DNA from: Acidobacteriota bacterium | GTDB taxonomy: Bacteria; Acidobacteriota; Vicinamibacteria; Vicinamibacterales; UBA2999 | DNA: 16,693 bases | Direction: 5' to 3' | Assembly (NCBI GenBank): GCA_947465275.1 | Contig: CANIAI010000012.1 | Location: 1-16,693, forward strand | Shown: one piece after another, positions 1 through 8,259 of the stretch | How positions within the stretch are numbered: position 1 is the first letter of the stretch | Layout: every line of letters begins with the position of its first letter | Made by a program: the position numbers and the translations under genes | Notes under the pieces: model-generated | The model's input: only the letters and a program-made list of their open reading frames with translations | The model's database searches: none | What the model was told of the DNA's origin: nothing

Positions 1-979
1 ACGTTGGCGTGTGCGGAGACGCGCTCCGCGCCCGCACCGCATGGTAGAAGTCGTCGAACAGCTCGTTGAGGCCGGGATAGCCCTTCTTGCGCTCGAGGAT
101 GCGCTTGCCGAACCCCTTCGTCGAGCGCACCAGGATCTGGCCCGCCTCGCGGTACGGGTTCATCATCAGCGCGATCGCGGATGTGCCCGCTCCCGCGAGG
201 TCGATTAGTGCCCCGCGGACGAAGTCGGCTCGCAGCGAGCCGTTGAGGCCGACGACCCGCAGGTACGACTCCACGGGGCGGCCGCGCAGGCTCACGACGA
301 GGACGGCGGTGATCGGGCCGGCCCGCAGCCACGCGCGCACATCGCCCTCGGGCTGGACCTCGAGCGCGGTGATCTCCGCCTGCGCGCCCGGGGCACAGGC
401 CGTGAGCTGGTCGAGGACGGTGTAGACCGGGTGCGGCAGGATGTCGATCAGCTGCTCGACCGGTGACATGAGCGTGCGGCCGTCGGTCGCCTTCCGCACG
501 GTGCGGAACGAGAAGTAGCTCTCGACGTGGACCACCTCACCAATCCGGTGCCGCGCCGCCGCGAGGGCGCGCGCCGGTCCCTCGGACAGCAGCTGGTGTC
601 CCGCGCAGACGAGCCGTCCGGCGGCGGAGGCCGCCTCCAGCACGTCGCGTGCATCCGCGCTGGTGACGGTGAACGGCTTCTCGACGTAGACGTGCGCGCC
701 GCGGGCGACACACAGACGGGCCAGCGGTCCGTGCGTGGCGGGCGGCGTGACGATGTGCACCACGTCAGGCTTCACCGCGTCCAGCATCGCCTCGGCGGTG
801 GCGAACCACTTCGCTTCCGGGGGCAGCATTGCCTGCAGCTTCGCCGGCACACCCGCAGGGTCGGCGACGGCGACGAGTGAGGCGCCGGCGGCCGCGCGGA
901 TGGCCTTGACGTGATTGATCGCCATCTTGCCGCAGCCGATGATGGCGATCCGGAGCGGCGTGGCCGCATTCGTGGTCAT
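1..979 (-). CDS. Gfo/Idh/MocA-family NAD(P)-dependent oxidoreductase, 3' end cut by window edge
   Basis: 326 residues are readable and no stop is reached before the left edge, so the C-terminus is missing. The N-terminus is a Rossmann fold with the dinucleotide motif IAIIGCGKMA at residues 11-20 and an acidic end of strand 2 (VAVAD, 36-40). The family EKPF motif is at 100-103, with Lys101 the expected catalytic lysine. The downstream region DILPHPVYTVLD (179-190) fits the family's conserved D..H segment, with His183 a likely active-site residue. Members oxidise or reduce sugars, often UDP-sugars, at a ring carbon. The start is the ATG at 979, preceded by AAGGAA twelve bases upstream. It lies 31 bases after the amidotransferase stop, so it is probably the same operon. 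Next to a StrS-type aminotransferase, a WlbA-like 3-oxidation of a nucleotide sugar before transamination is plausible, but that substrate is inference. The family call is firm; the substrate is unknown. Confidence 0.9.
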   Translation of the reverse strand, partial: MTTNAATPLRIAIIGCGKMAINHVKAIRAAAGASLVAVADPAGVPAKLQAMLPPEAKWFATAEAMLDAVKPDVVHIVTPPATHGPLARLCVARGAHVYVEKPFTVTSADARDVLEAASAAGRLVCAGHQLLSEGPARALAAARHRIGEVVHVESYFSFRTVRKATDGRTLMSPVEQLIDILPHPVYTVLDQLTACAPGAQAEITALEVQPEGDVRAWLRAGPITAVLVVSLRGRPVESYLRVVGLNGSLRADFVRGALIDLAGAGTSAIALMMNPYREAGQILVRSTKGFGKRILERKKGYPGLNELFDDFYHAVRARSASPHTPT

Positions 980-991
980 GACGTGATCCGA

Positions 992-997
992 TTCCTT
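992..997 (-). promoter_or_regulatory. Shine-Dalgarno site of the oxidoreductase gene
   Basis: The minus strand reads AAGGAA here, with twelve bases between it and the ATG at 979. The spacing is long but the match is good, and it supports this start codon. Confidence 0.5.
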
Positions 998-1010
998 CCG
1001 ATGAGCCGTG

Positions 1011-2843
1011 CTAGCAATGGAACGCGTCGCGCCAGGTGGCGACGTTGAGGGCGGTCCAGAGCAGTTCAGAGTGGTCCGCCGTGCCGGCGCGGTGCTCGTC
1101 AACCAGACGGCGGAGCGCGCGGCGGTCGAAGAGGTCAGCGGCCGAAGCGTCCGGCAAGGCCTGAATGCGCGCGCCGAGCCCGTCGGCGGCGCGGAACCAG
1201 GCGGGGAGCGGAACGCCGAAACCGGACTTCCGCCGGTCGACGACCTCGGCCGGCAGCAGCGTGCGCGCGAACGCCTTCACCACCGCCTTGCCGGAGCTGC
1301 CGTGAATCTTGTGCGACGTCGACAGGGCGTTGGCCCACTCGACGATGCGGTAATCCATGAAGGGCACGCGTGACTCGATGCTCGCCGCCATGCTCATGGT
1401 GTCCTGCCGCTGCAGGATCGAGACGAGGAATGTCTCCTGATCGAGCAGCGAGGCACGGGTCACCGTGTCGAGTCCGAGTCCGGCCGTCGCCGACAGCCGG
1501 TCGTGCCGGAAGGCGAGGGCCTCGGCCGCAGCCGGGAAGACTTCGCGCGTGACCTCCGGCCGGAGGTAGCTCGAGTTGTAGATCAGCGCGTCGTCGGCGG
1601 AATACGACGCAAAGCGGTCCAGCTTCCGCAGCCGGTGGTCGTTCACGAGGCCGGCCGCGAGCCGTCGCAGCGGACCGGGTACGCGGGAGAACGTACGGGC
1701 CAGGCCGGGAATCCGGTACCGCGGGTAGCCGGCAAACAACTCGTCCGAGCCTTCACCGGTCAGCACCACTGTCACGAACTGCTTCGATAACCGGCTGAGC
1801 GCGAAGATATGGACCGAGTTCGCGAAGTCGAGCGGCTCGTCGTTGTGCCACACCATCCGCGGGAACAGGTCGTCGTACTCGACGTTGCCGACCCGCAGCG
1901 GGTGATGGCTGGTGCGGTACTGCGTCGACACCATCTCGGCGAACGGCGTCTCATCGAAGTCACCCTCGTCGAACCCGACGGAGAAGGTGTTCACCGGGTC
2001 GCCCTTGAGCCGCGCGGCGAGCGCCGTCACGAGGCTCGAGTCGACACCGCCGCTGCAGAACGTGCCAACCGGGACATCACTGATGAGGCGCAGTCGGACC
2101 GAGTCCTGCAGCAGTGCGCCGAACTCCGCGACGGCCTCGTCGAAGGTCAGCGTGCGACGGTCGCCGGATGGCAGCGGCGACCAGTACCGGGTGATGCGGC
2201 TGTGCCCGTCGCGAACGGTCATCGTGCAGCCGGGAGGCAGCGCCTTGACCCCCTCGAACATCCGGTCGGGGCCGGCGACCTGGCGGAAGAGCAGGTACTC
2301 GCCGATGGCCTCGCGCCGCATCCGCGGCTGCAGCAGCCCGCTCGCGAAGAGCGACTTGATCTCCGAGCCGAACAGCAGCGCCTGCGGCGTGTCGGCGTAG
2401 TAGAGCGGTTTCACCCCCATCCGGTCGCGGGCGAGGAAGAGCGTGCGCTCGACCGTGTCCCAGATGGCGAAGGCGAACATCCCGTTGAGAGCGTGCACGC
2501 ACTCCGCCCCGCGGTCCTGGTACAGCCGCAGGATGACCTCGGTATCGCTGTGCGTCCGGAAGGCGTAGCCCTTCGCGATCAGTTCCTCGCGCCGCTGCTG
2601 GAAGTTGTAGATCTCGCCGTTGAAGACAATCCAGTAGCGCTCGCGCTCGTCGCTCATCGGCTGGTGCCCGCCACCGAGGTCGATGATGCTGAGGCGCCGC
2701 TGCCCCAGCCCGGCCGGTCCGTTCAGGTACATCCCGGCATCGTCGGGACCACGATAGGTGGCGATGTCGCGCATCGCCACGACCGTCTCCGCGTCACAGG
2801 GACGGGACGGGTCGGTGTAGACCAGGCCGGCTATTCCGCACAT
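1011..2843 (-). CDS. asnB: Glutamine-hydrolysing asparagine synthase-type amidotransferase (AsnB family, XrtA-associated)
   Basis: The protein is 610 residues, normal for the family. It begins MCGIAG, so Cys2 becomes the N-terminal nucleophile of the class II glutaminase domain (about 1-210). RGPDD (31-35), QRRLSIIDL (48-56) and NGEIYN (75-80) are the usual glutaminase motifs. The synthetase domain has the ATP-pyrophosphatase loop SGGVDSS (264-270), LTGEGSDELFAGYPRY (361-376) and a QDTMSMAASIESRVPF segment (480-495). Glutamine-derived ammonia would be passed to an adenylated carboxylate. In XrtA loci this paralogue (TIGR03108-like) is thought to work on a surface-polymer component. Relatives in O-antigen clusters amidate uronic acids (WbpS-like). 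Its ATG overlaps the end of the aminotransferase gene by 13 bases, implying coupled translation. True asparagine synthesis cannot be excluded from sequence alone. Confidence 0.93.
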   Translation of the reverse strand: MCGIAGLVYTDPSRPCDAETVVAMRDIATYRGPDDAGMYLNGPAGLGQRRLSIIDLGGGHQPMSDERERYWIVFNGEIYNFQQRREELIAKGYAFRTHSDTEVILRLYQDRGAECVHALNGMFAFAIWDTVERTLFLARDRMGVKPLYYADTPQALLFGSEIKSLFASGLLQPRMRREAIGEYLLFRQVAGPDRMFEGVKALPPGCTMTVRDGHSRITRYWSPLPSGDRRTLTFDEAVAEFGALLQDSVRLRLISDVPVGTFCSGGVDSSLVTALAARLKGDPVNTFSVGFDEGDFDETPFAEMVSTQYRTSHHPLRVGNVEYDDLFPRMVWHNDEPLDFANSVHIFALSRLSKQFVTVVLTGEGSDELFAGYPRYRIPGLARTFSRVPGPLRRLAAGLVNDHRLRKLDRFASYSADDALIYNSSYLRPEVTREVFPAAAEALAFRHDRLSATAGLGLDTVTRASLLDQETFLVSILQRQDTMSMAASIESRVPFMDYRIVEWANALSTSHKIHGSSGKAVVKAFARTLLPAEVVDRRKSGFGVPLPAWFRAADGLGARIQALPDASAADLFDRRALRRLVDEHRAGTADHSELLWTALNVATWRDAFHC

Positions 2844-4132
2844 ACAGGGCTCTTCGTCGGGGGGCGCGCCGTGGATCGCGAAGGGCTCGCCGTCGTGCCG
2901 GCGGTGACCCTCGCGATGGTGTCGAGGGCGCGCCGGCGATCGCTCGCCGTCAGCAGTCCGTGGGTCGGAAGCGTCACGAGGCAGCTCGCCACCTCGCGTC
3001 CCCCCTCGGATGGCGCGTCCGGGTTGGCGAGGGACGGGCGCAGGTCGGGCACGTCGGCGAGTGAGCGGGGATACGACCCGCTCGCGCCGATGCCGGCATC
3101 GTTCAGCGCGGCGAGCAGCGTGTCTCGCATCACGGCATTCGCCGCCAGGACGGGCAGCCGCAGGTACACCGGCGTCGAGCCGGCCAGCGGGCGGACGGTC
3201 CGAATCGCGGGTACCGCGCTCAGCTCGCCCAGCATCGCGGCGGCATTCGCCTGTCGCGTGCGGGTGAACGCGTCGAGGCGGCGCATCATCGTGATGGCGA
3301 GCGCGGTCAATGCCGGGATCGGCTGCTCGATCGGGTATTCGGTCGTGAAGACCGTGCGCCCCAGCCCGAGCTGCGGGATCCGGTTGGGGATCCAGTAGAC
3401 CGACGGACGCAACAGGGTCGCGTAGCCGAGCGCCTTCAGGACACCGCCCAGCGACTCGCCCGTGCCCGGGCGATGCAGCTGACCCACGTCATGGCGCAAC
3501 GCCTCCGCGAGCCGTTCCGAGTGCGTCACGAGCACGCCGCCGTCGATGGCGGACACGTTCTTCCCCTTGTCGAAGCTGAAGAGGCCCGCGTCACCCCACG
3601 TGCCCGACGCCCTCCCGCCGACCCGGGCGCCCATGGCCTGGGCGGCGTCATCGACGAGGAAGATCCCGCGCGCGCTCGCGAACCGCGACAGCGCGGGCAG
3701 GTCGCCCGGGAGGCCGTACAGGTTCGTGGCCACGATGGCGAGCGTGCGCGAGAGGTCGGTGTCGTGCAGCCGGTCGACGTCGTAATCGAGTGTCGACGGG
3801 TCGATGTCGACCAGGCGCACACGCAACCCGGCCTTCACGACCGACGCCGCGACGGAATAACAGGTGTAGGTCGGGAGTACGACCTCGTCCCGCACGGTGC
3901 CGACCCGGGACTCACCGCTGCCGGCCAGCCGGCGCAGGGCGCCCAGCAGCAGCGTCATCCCCGCTCGCCCCGTCGAGAGCAGGAACGCGTGCTCCACGCC
4001 GAACCTCTCGCGGAGGTCATCCACGAGGCGCTCAGGCGTCCGCCCGCGCGCCAGCGTACCGGCCCAACGGGCCAGGTCGGTCAGCGCAATCGGGGCACCC
4101 GCAGGTGCGACGTATCGAGGCAAGGTGGACAC
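2831..4132 (-). CDS. DegT/DnrJ/EryC1/StrS-family PLP-dependent aminotransferase
   Basis: The protein is 433 residues from the GTG at 4132, 20 bases after the FemAB stop. The open frame continues upstream to 4327, but that part overlaps the FemAB gene and is of poor composition. VSTLPRYVAPAG looks like a normal N-terminus, although no clear ribosome site precedes it. Fold-type I features are visible: STGRAGMTLLL (53-63) for phosphate binding, LPTYTCYS (86-93), VATNLYGLPGD (134-144), LVDDAAQAMGA (159-169) with Asp162 facing the pyridine nitrogen, and FSFDKGKN (185-192), where Lys191 aligns as the Schiff-base lysine. Members aminate keto-sugars on nucleotide carriers. The oxidoreductase two genes downstream could supply the keto group. 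The C-terminal 20 residues are Ser/Pro/Thr-rich and look like an unstructured tail. The sugar position aminated is not predictable here. Confidence 0.9.
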   Translation of the reverse strand: MSTLPRYVAPAGAPIALTDLARWAGTLARGRTPERLVDDLRERFGVEHAFLLSTGRAGMTLLLGALRRLAGSGESRVGTVRDEVVLPTYTCYSVAASVVKAGLRVRLVDIDPSTLDYDVDRLHDTDLSRTLAIVATNLYGLPGDLPALSRFASARGIFLVDDAAQAMGARVGGRASGTWGDAGLFSFDKGKNVSAIDGGVLVTHSERLAEALRHDVGQLHRPGTGESLGGVLKALGYATLLRPSVYWIPNRIPQLGLGRTVFTTEYPIEQPIPALTALAITMMRRLDAFTRTRQANAAAMLGELSAVPAIRTVRPLAGSTPVYLRLPVLAANAVMRDTLLAALNDAGIGASGSYPRSLADVPDLRPSLANPDAPSEGGREVASCLVTLPTHGLLTASDRRRALDTIARVTAGTTASPSRSTARPPTKSPVCAE

Positions 4133-4152
4133 CGGGTTCGGGAAGTGTGCGG

Positions 4153-5184
4153 CTACGGGATGCTGCGCGCGATCAGCGGACCGATCTGCTGTGTCAGCCC
4201 GACGGGCATCTTGCGCCAGGCGGCAATCGCGAGCTTGTACTTGCCGTTCTGGACGTTCAGCTGCGGCACCTCCGAGCGGGTCCTCAGGATGTACTGCCAG
4301 TAGAGCTGTGTCGGATAGGCGTTCCACTTGCGCTTGAACACCTCGCCGCCGGAATCAGCGGTCGAGCGTCCGAGGTGGAACCGCGCGTACCCGCGGACGC
4401 ACGCGTCCCGGATGAGCTCCCAGTACAGGACGTAGCCCACCATCTGGCGACGGGCGTCGTCGCGCATCCCGAGCCACATGCCTTCGACCACGTCGCGGTG
4501 ATGGCCGCAGAACGCCGCCGCGGCCGGCCGGCCGGCGGCATCGTCGATGATGCAGATGCGCGTGCTCTCGGGGAAGGTGCGCATCACACGTTCCAGGTAG
4601 TCACGCCGATAGATCGGCGTCCCCAGGTTCCGCCAGCTCACCGAGAGGATGTCGTAGAACGGTTCGAGCAGCTCGACCCCGCCGAAGCGGGCAACGAAGC
4701 CGTTCTTGTACGCCCGCTTGATGTCCTTCCGGTGATCCCCCTTGAATGCGTTCCAGAAGGTATCGGGATCCGGCGGCAGGTCGACCGTCATGCTGACCTT
4801 GTGCTCGGACGAGGGATACCGGTCGTCCAGCTTCCGCTGGCTGCGAATTTCGAGATAGTCGACCGCCCATTGATCGCAGACCGCGGCGCCGGCGTCGAGC
4901 AGCGCGCGTTCAATCGCCTCGGAGTCACCGGCCGGACCGCCGTAGTTGACGAACGGCAGCGAGCACGCGATGTTGCCGAACAGCAGGCTCTTCACCTGCA
5001 CGAGCGGGAGGACGCCCACGATGCGCTCGCCGTCCAGCGCGGCGAGGTAGGAGGTGCGGTGACCGAACGCCTGTTCGTTGATCGCCTTCCACTCGAACCG
5101 GTGGTAGAACGACGCGTGTAGCGAGGCCTGGACGTAGGTATTCCAGGTCTTCTCGTGCTCTGCGGCACATTCGATGATGGTCAT
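4153..5184 (-). CDS. FemAB-family XrtA/PEP-CTERM-associated acyltransferase-like protein
   Basis: The protein is 343 residues with the tandem GNAT-like layout of FemAB/BioF2-type proteins. SLPFVNYGGP (75-84) is the first-half motif. Residues 269-298 hold the second, FHLGRST followed by EVFKRKWN and LYWQY, equivalent to the FGRS...KKNWG...Y region of exosortase-linked FemAB proteins (TIGR03019-like). FemAB relatives transfer amino acids from aminoacyl-tRNA to peptidoglycan or use acyl-CoA/ACP donors. Here the donor and acceptor are unknown. No signal peptide or membrane segment is visible, so it is cytoplasmic or peripheral. The ATG at 5184 is 10 bases after the exosortase stop, without a strong ribosome site, suggesting dependence on upstream translation. 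Being close to a carrier protein and AMP ligase, it might use the acyl group they prepare; that is inference. Confidence 0.88.
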   Translation of the reverse strand: MTIIECAAEHEKTWNTYVQASLHASFYHRFEWKAINEQAFGHRTSYLAALDGERIVGVLPLVQVKSLLFGNIACSLPFVNYGGPAGDSEAIERALLDAGAAVCDQWAVDYLEIRSQRKLDDRYPSSEHKVSMTVDLPPDPDTFWNAFKGDHRKDIKRAYKNGFVARFGGVELLEPFYDILSVSWRNLGTPIYRRDYLERVMRTFPESTRICIIDDAAGRPAAAAFCGHHRDVVEGMWLGMRDDARRQMVGYVLYWELIRDACVRGYARFHLGRSTADSGGEVFKRKWNAYPTQLYWQYILRTRSEVPQLNVQNGKYKLAIAAWRKMPVGLTQQIGPLIARSIP

Positions 5185-5194
5185 GCGACGGGAA

Positions 5195-6697
5195 CTACGG
5201 TCTGATGGAGGTGCTGGCAGCAGCCCAGTGGCCGGCGAGCGCGTCGTGCACGAGCCCCGCCAGGTTGCCGAGCCGCGCCGTCGTGTCGGCGTCAGAACCT
5301 GCTGACGCCGTGGTGATCAGGATTGCCGCGCCGCCGTTGCCGTGCCGGCGCAGCGCGTTCCAGGCCGACTGCAGCTTGGCGCCGAACTCGCCAGACTGCG
5401 GAACTCCCCCGATCTCGTACCAGAAGAGCCCGGTCCGACGCTGCGCCGGCCAGCCGACCAGGTTGGCGTCGAAGGCGCGCGACTCGGTCACGCGTACGGT
5501 CGTGGGATGAGACATCCGGTGCAGGTCGGCGACGGTCGACCCCGCCACCTCGCGGCCCTGCTCCTGCGACGCGAAGTACCAGACGTCGACGGTGGCGAGC
5601 CCGGCATCGGGCCGGAAGTACTCACGGTGGAGGTGCTCGTCCGCGCCGGCCCACGGATCGTTCGGGACCGTTACGGCGGCCGCGGCCGTTTCGAGGCGCC
5701 ACTCGCCGAGCGTCGTTGGGAGCGTGTCGAGCGGACGCGCCAGCAGCGTGGGGCCGGGCCCTGGAAGCAGCCCGCCCAGCACCACCAGCCAGAACGTCAC
5801 CGCGAGCCCCCACGCATCAGCGGCGCGCCACCGGACGACAACAGGGCTGCCCGTCACGGGCCGCGGCGCGGTGCCCCGTTCCAACAGGACCAGGCCGCCG
5901 AAGATCACGAGGTAGCCGATCCCCGCGACGAAGAGTCCATGAAGCGTGTGCATGGGGCCATGCAGCGGGGCCCCGATGTCCATGTAGGCGAGCGCCCCGA
6001 TCATCGCGACGCGGAGGCCGTTGGCGAGGGCGGCCGTCACGATTGCCGAGCCAACGAGCACCACCTGCTTCCAGAGTCGGTCGAGGCGGAGGTACGCGAG
6101 CGGCAGGCCGAGCGCGAGGACGGCGACCAGATAGTTGACCCCGCTGCACTCACGCGCGACTTCGAGCGTGATGTTCGACAGGGCGATCACGGTGCCGTCG
6201 CGGTACGCCGGCACCCCGACGGCGCGCATCAGCGCGATGCCGATGGCCGCCGACTGTTCCTGGAAGGGCTGATGCAGCGGCTCGGTGAAGACATCCCAGA
6301 AGGGGACCATGAAGAGCAGGTACAGGATGGCCGGCGCGCTGAGCCGCAGATACGTCCATCCCAGCAGGAAGAGCACGATGGCGGGAATGGTGAGGACGAA
6401 CGCGAAGACCTGGACGACCTGGATGGCCGCAACGCGGGCGGCCAGCAGGACCACCAGGGAGAGTGCGAGCGCCACCCCGCCTGCGACACGGGCCGGCCTC
6501 ACCTCGAGTCCTTCGAACGCGTCCCGTCGATACCACAGCAGCCCCGCGCTGATGAACGGTACCGTGAACGCGTGCGAGTACATCGGGCTCTCGTACCACT
6601 GTTCGACGAGCGGAACCAGCGTGCCGAGGAATGCCGCGAGCACGCCTGCCACGAGCAGGGCGAGCGCGGTGATCTCGGCCTTCCGCTGGGTGTCCAT
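5195..6697 (-). CDS. xrtA: Exosortase A with fused C-terminal EpsI domain
   Basis: The protein has 500 residues in two parts. Residues 1-275 are a polytopic membrane protein (about eight helices) with the exosortase triad: Cys184 in ARECSGVNYL, Arg229 in NGLRV, and a histidine in HGPMHTLHG (His246, 250 or 253). Exosortases are transpeptidase-like enzymes that cut PEP-CTERM sorting signals at the inner membrane. After another hydrophobic stretch (about 295-312), residues 315-495 form an EpsI/DUF3485 domain (LPTTLGEWRLE, 326-336; VDVWYFASQEQGRE, 370-383; LFWYEIGG, 424-431). This domain is a separate gene in some bacteria and is thought to be periplasmic. ATG and the ligase stop share one base (TGATG), so translation is coupled. 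Assignment to type A rests on the surrounding XrtA marker genes as well as the triad. No PEP-CTERM substrate is encoded in the window. Confidence 0.95.
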   Translation of the reverse strand: MDTQRKAEITALALLVAGVLAAFLGTLVPLVEQWYESPMYSHAFTVPFISAGLLWYRRDAFEGLEVRPARVAGGVALALSLVVLLAARVAAIQVVQVFAFVLTIPAIVLFLLGWTYLRLSAPAILYLLFMVPFWDVFTEPLHQPFQEQSAAIGIALMRAVGVPAYRDGTVIALSNITLEVARECSGVNYLVAVLALGLPLAYLRLDRLWKQVVLVGSAIVTAALANGLRVAMIGALAYMDIGAPLHGPMHTLHGLFVAGIGYLVIFGGLVLLERGTAPRPVTGSPVVVRWRAADAWGLAVTFWLVVLGGLLPGPGPTLLARPLDTLPTTLGEWRLETAAAAVTVPNDPWAGADEHLHREYFRPDAGLATVDVWYFASQEQGREVAGSTVADLHRMSHPTTVRVTESRAFDANLVGWPAQRRTGLFWYEIGGVPQSGEFGAKLQSAWNALRRHGNGGAAILITTASAGSDADTTARLGNLAGLVHDALAGHWAAASTSIRP

Positions 6698-8259
6698 CAG
6701 TGTGCGTGCGTGCGCCGCGCCGGAATCGCGACCCGGCGCCGATCGATCTTGCCGGACTCCGTGCGGGGCAGCGAGTCGACGAAGTGGATGGCGCGCGGCA
6801 CCATGTAGTCTTCGAGCACGTCCGCGCAGTGCCGCATGACCTGCTGCTCGCTGAGCGAGCCGGGCGGGTCGACGGTGAGGACGGCGTTGACGAAGTTGCC
6901 GAGCAGCGCGTCGGGCGTGCCGATGACCGCTACACCGGTGACGCCCGGCAACTGGTAGATCACATCCTCGACCTCGCGCGGGCTCACGCGCTGGCCGCGA
7001 CTCTTGAGCATGTCGTCGAGGCGGGCGACAAAGTACATGTAGCCCTGCTCGTCGATGCGAAACCGGTCCCCCGTATAGAGCAGCTGTTCCCCCGGGTAGA
7101 GACCCGGCTTCAGGTACTGCGCCGTGAGCTCGGGTGCGCGCCAGTAGCCGCGCATGACGTTCGCGCCGCGGATGACCAGTTCGCCCTCACCGCTCTCGCG
7201 CAGCTGCCCCTGTTCGTCGGCGACGTAGACCTCGACGTTGTCCATCGGCTTGCCGACGGACGTGGGCCGGACGTCGAGCTGGTCGGGCGGCAGGTACGAG
7301 ACGCGCTTGCACTCGGTCAGGCCGTACATCGAGAAGAACCGCGCGTTCGGGAGCTGCTCGCGCAGTGCCTTGATGTGCGAGGTCGGGAAGGCCGCGCCGG
7401 TGCTGGTCACGTAACGGATGGCGAGGCGTCGTGCCCGGAGGTCGTGCTTGAGCAGCATCGCGGCCAGGGTGGGCACGAGCGGCAGTCCGGTCACCGATTC
7501 GCGCTCGAGAATTTCCAGGATGGCGCTGGGGTAGACGAACGCGCGCTCGAGGACGACGGACGCGCCTGCCCGGAGTGCGAGGAAGATCTGGTAGAGCCCG
7601 TAGTCGAACGACAGCGGCAGGACGTTGATGATGACGTCGTCCGGCGTGTTCTGGAGGTAGTCGCCGATCGAGGTGGCCGCCGCAACCATGTTGAGGTGCG
7701 AGAGCATCACGCCCTTCGGCTTGCCGGTGGAGCCCGAGGTGTAGATCAACGCCGCCAGGTCGACGTCGATCGGGCGGCCGGCGCCGGGCGCGGCGTCGGT
7801 GAGCATCGAGTCCCACGAGGCGACCGTGACGCCCGGACGCAGCGGGACGGCAGGGCTCCCGGCGTCGGAATCGGGCGTCAGCACGACGAGCCGCACCGCG
7901 GGACAGCGTTCGACGACCGTGGCCAGCGTGCCGTCCGCCCGCGACTCCGTGACGAGGGCCACCGCCTCGGAGTCATCGAGGATGTACGTGAGCTTCTCGG
8001 CCTTGACCGTCGGCCCAAGCGGCACGATCACGGCTCCCGCCCTCAGGGTGCCCAGCAGCGAGATCACCGCCTCGACCGAGTTCTCGAGCTGCACCACCAC
8101 ACGATCGCCGCGCCGCACACCCGCGTCCTGCAGGTGGGCGGCGAAACGGCTCGATGCCTGCTGCAGGGCGGCGTACGAGAGCCGCTGCGGGCCGTGCACG
8201 AGCGCCTGGCGCTCGGGCCCGCCCTCAGCGCTCAGTTCGAGGAAATCATGAATGAGCAA
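6697..8259 (-). CDS. Acyl-CoA/acyl-ACP ligase (AMP-forming), exosortase A-associated
   Basis: The ANL-superfamily adenylating enzyme has 520 residues from the TTG at 8259. The frame remains open upstream to another TTG at 8304. The later start is preferred because LLIHDFLELSAEGG matches the usual N-terminus of XrtA-linked ligases (TIGR03098-like) and overlaps the carrier-protein gene by only 14 bases. Motifs in order: YTSGSTGKPKG (173-183), the ATP-binding loop; FSMYGLTE (309-316); YTGDRF (395-400); MLKSRGQRVSP (417-427); and LPRTESGKIDRR (498-509), with Lys504 the catalytic lysine. It should activate a carboxylic acid as adenylate and load it on CoA or on the adjacent acyl carrier protein. 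The gene ends in TGATG with the exosortase start. The acid is unknown. The second-half start could differ by 15 residues. Confidence 0.92.
   Translation of the reverse strand: MLIHDFLELSAEGGPERQALVHGPQRLSYAALQQASSRFAAHLQDAGVRRGDRVVVQLENSVEAVISLLGTLRAGAVIVPLGPTVKAEKLTYILDDSEAVALVTESRADGTLATVVERCPAVRLVVLTPDSDAGSPAVPLRPGVTVASWDSMLTDAAPGAGRPIDVDLAALIYTSGSTGKPKGVMLSHLNMVAAATSIGDYLQNTPDDVIINVLPLSFDYGLYQIFLALRAGASVVLERAFVYPSAILEILERESVTGLPLVPTLAAMLLKHDLRARRLAIRYVTSTGAAFPTSHIKALREQLPNARFFSMYGLTECKRVSYLPPDQLDVRPTSVGKPMDNVEVYVADEQGQLRESGEGELVIRGANVMRGYWRAPELTAQYLKPGLYPGEQLLYTGDRFRIDEQGYMYFVARLDDMLKSRGQRVSPREVEDVIYQLPGVTGVAVIGTPDALLGNFVNAVLTVDPPGSLSEQQVMRHCADVLEDYMVPRAIHFVDSLPRTESGKIDRRRVAIPARRTHAH

Noticed and set aside
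1809..3398. Long plus-strand open frame (about 529 codons) opposite the amidotransferase and aminotransferase genes
   Set aside because: The minus strand encodes clear enzyme motifs over the same bases. The plus-strand translation is Arg/Ala/Val-rich and motif-free, as expected from GC-rich antisense codons.
4133..4327. N-terminal extension of the aminotransferase into the FemAB gene
   Set aside because: The 65 extra residues would overlap FemAB coding sequence by 175 bases and resemble no aminotransferase N-terminus; the GTG at 4132 gives a family-like start.
5342..6808. Plus-strand open frame (about 488 codons) opposite the exosortase gene
   Set aside because: The translation is highly charged and lacks domains, while the minus strand gives the exosortase triad and EpsI domain.
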